In this document: positions 63,892-64,000 of the stretch, one piece after another | How the letters are laid out: each line of letters opens with the position of its first letter | How positions within the stretch are numbered: position 1 is the stretch's first letter | From: Natronoglomus mannanivorans | GTDB taxonomy: Archaea; Halobacteriota; Halobacteria; Halobacteriales; Natrialbaceae | Direction of reading: 5' to 3' | DNA: 64,000 bases | Assembly: GCA_025517485.1 (NCBI GenBank) | Contig: JAOPKB010000005.1 | Span: 175,724-239,723, forward strand | Position numbers and translations under genes: made by a program | The notes under the pieces: generated by a model | Told to the model about the DNA's origin: nothing | The model's input: the letters and a program-made list of their open reading frames with translations, nothing else | Database searches by the model: none

Positions 63892-64000
63892 GAGTGAGAC
63901 TGCCCGTCTGAAATTCAGAGACTGGAATCGTCCACGATGGGGAGTGTGAACTACCCCACCCTACTCGCTCGCCACGACTGCCGTGGCTCGCTCGTTGAGG

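Overview
The window is chromosomal-type DNA from a halophilic archaeon. Supporting signs are high G+C, strongly acidic proteins, very frequent CTCGAG, ATGA/GTGA start-stop overlaps, AT-rich promoter-like boxes close to start codons, and archaeal markers (archaeosortase A, geranylgeranylglyceryl phosphate synthase, Bat-type regulators, an Orc1/Cdc6 gene with origin-type repeats). The style suggests a Natrialba/Haloterrigena/Natrinema-type haloarchaeon, but that placement is inference. No tRNA, rRNA or CRISPR array was seen.

Layout. 1-5.8 kb: a cut-off winged-helix regulator, archaeosortase A with a metallophosphoesterase, a threonine-synthase-like protein lacking the PLP lysine, the lipid enzyme GGGP synthase and a Bat-type regulator. 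6-14.7 kb: an NCS2 permease, a CHAT-like protein without catalytic residues, an FAD lactone oxidase between two sensory-rhodopsin-transducer-like proteins, a Gfo/Idh oxidoreductase, a DUF2299-like protein and a UspA. 14.7-26.9 kb: cobalamin synthesis, with a fused ChlI/ChlD chelatase divergent from cobN-cbiC-cbiE-cbiA, then cbiT-cbiL-cbiF. 27-31.8 kb: a five-gene cassette of two MinD-like ATPases, two membrane TrkA-C proteins and a small protein. 31.9-43.9 kb: a sodium symporter, a histidine-kinase remnant, metG, a 7TM histidine kinase, a GYD protein, an acyl-CoA dehydrogenase, an APH-type kinase, a PadR-like regulator and an M50-like protease.

44-50.3 kb is a sugar-acid catabolic cluster: a dehydratase split over three genes (two UxaA-like paralogues plus a SAF subunit), a fumarylacetoacetate-hydrolase-family enzyme, an enolase-superfamily dehydratase and a Gfo/Idh dehydrogenase. 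50.3-52.3 kb is a probable replication origin: eight copies of a 20-bp G-ended repeat, one inverted and seven direct with roughly 32-bp phasing, around an AT-rich stretch, beside an orc1/cdc6 gene broken by an internal deletion and frameshift. 52.4-64 kb holds a ctaA-ctaB fusion (heme o synthase), an aldo/keto reductase, a MfnA-type decarboxylase, ppsA, a PhzF-family protein, thiC and small membrane or secreted proteins.

The most unusual items are the origin array with its broken initiator, the MinD/TrkA-C cassette, the UxaA pair that have lost complementary motifs, and two apparent pseudo-enzymes (the lysine-less threonine synthase paralogue and the CHAT-like protein). Short six-base-period repeats encoding acidic or polar linkers recur in many unrelated genes.
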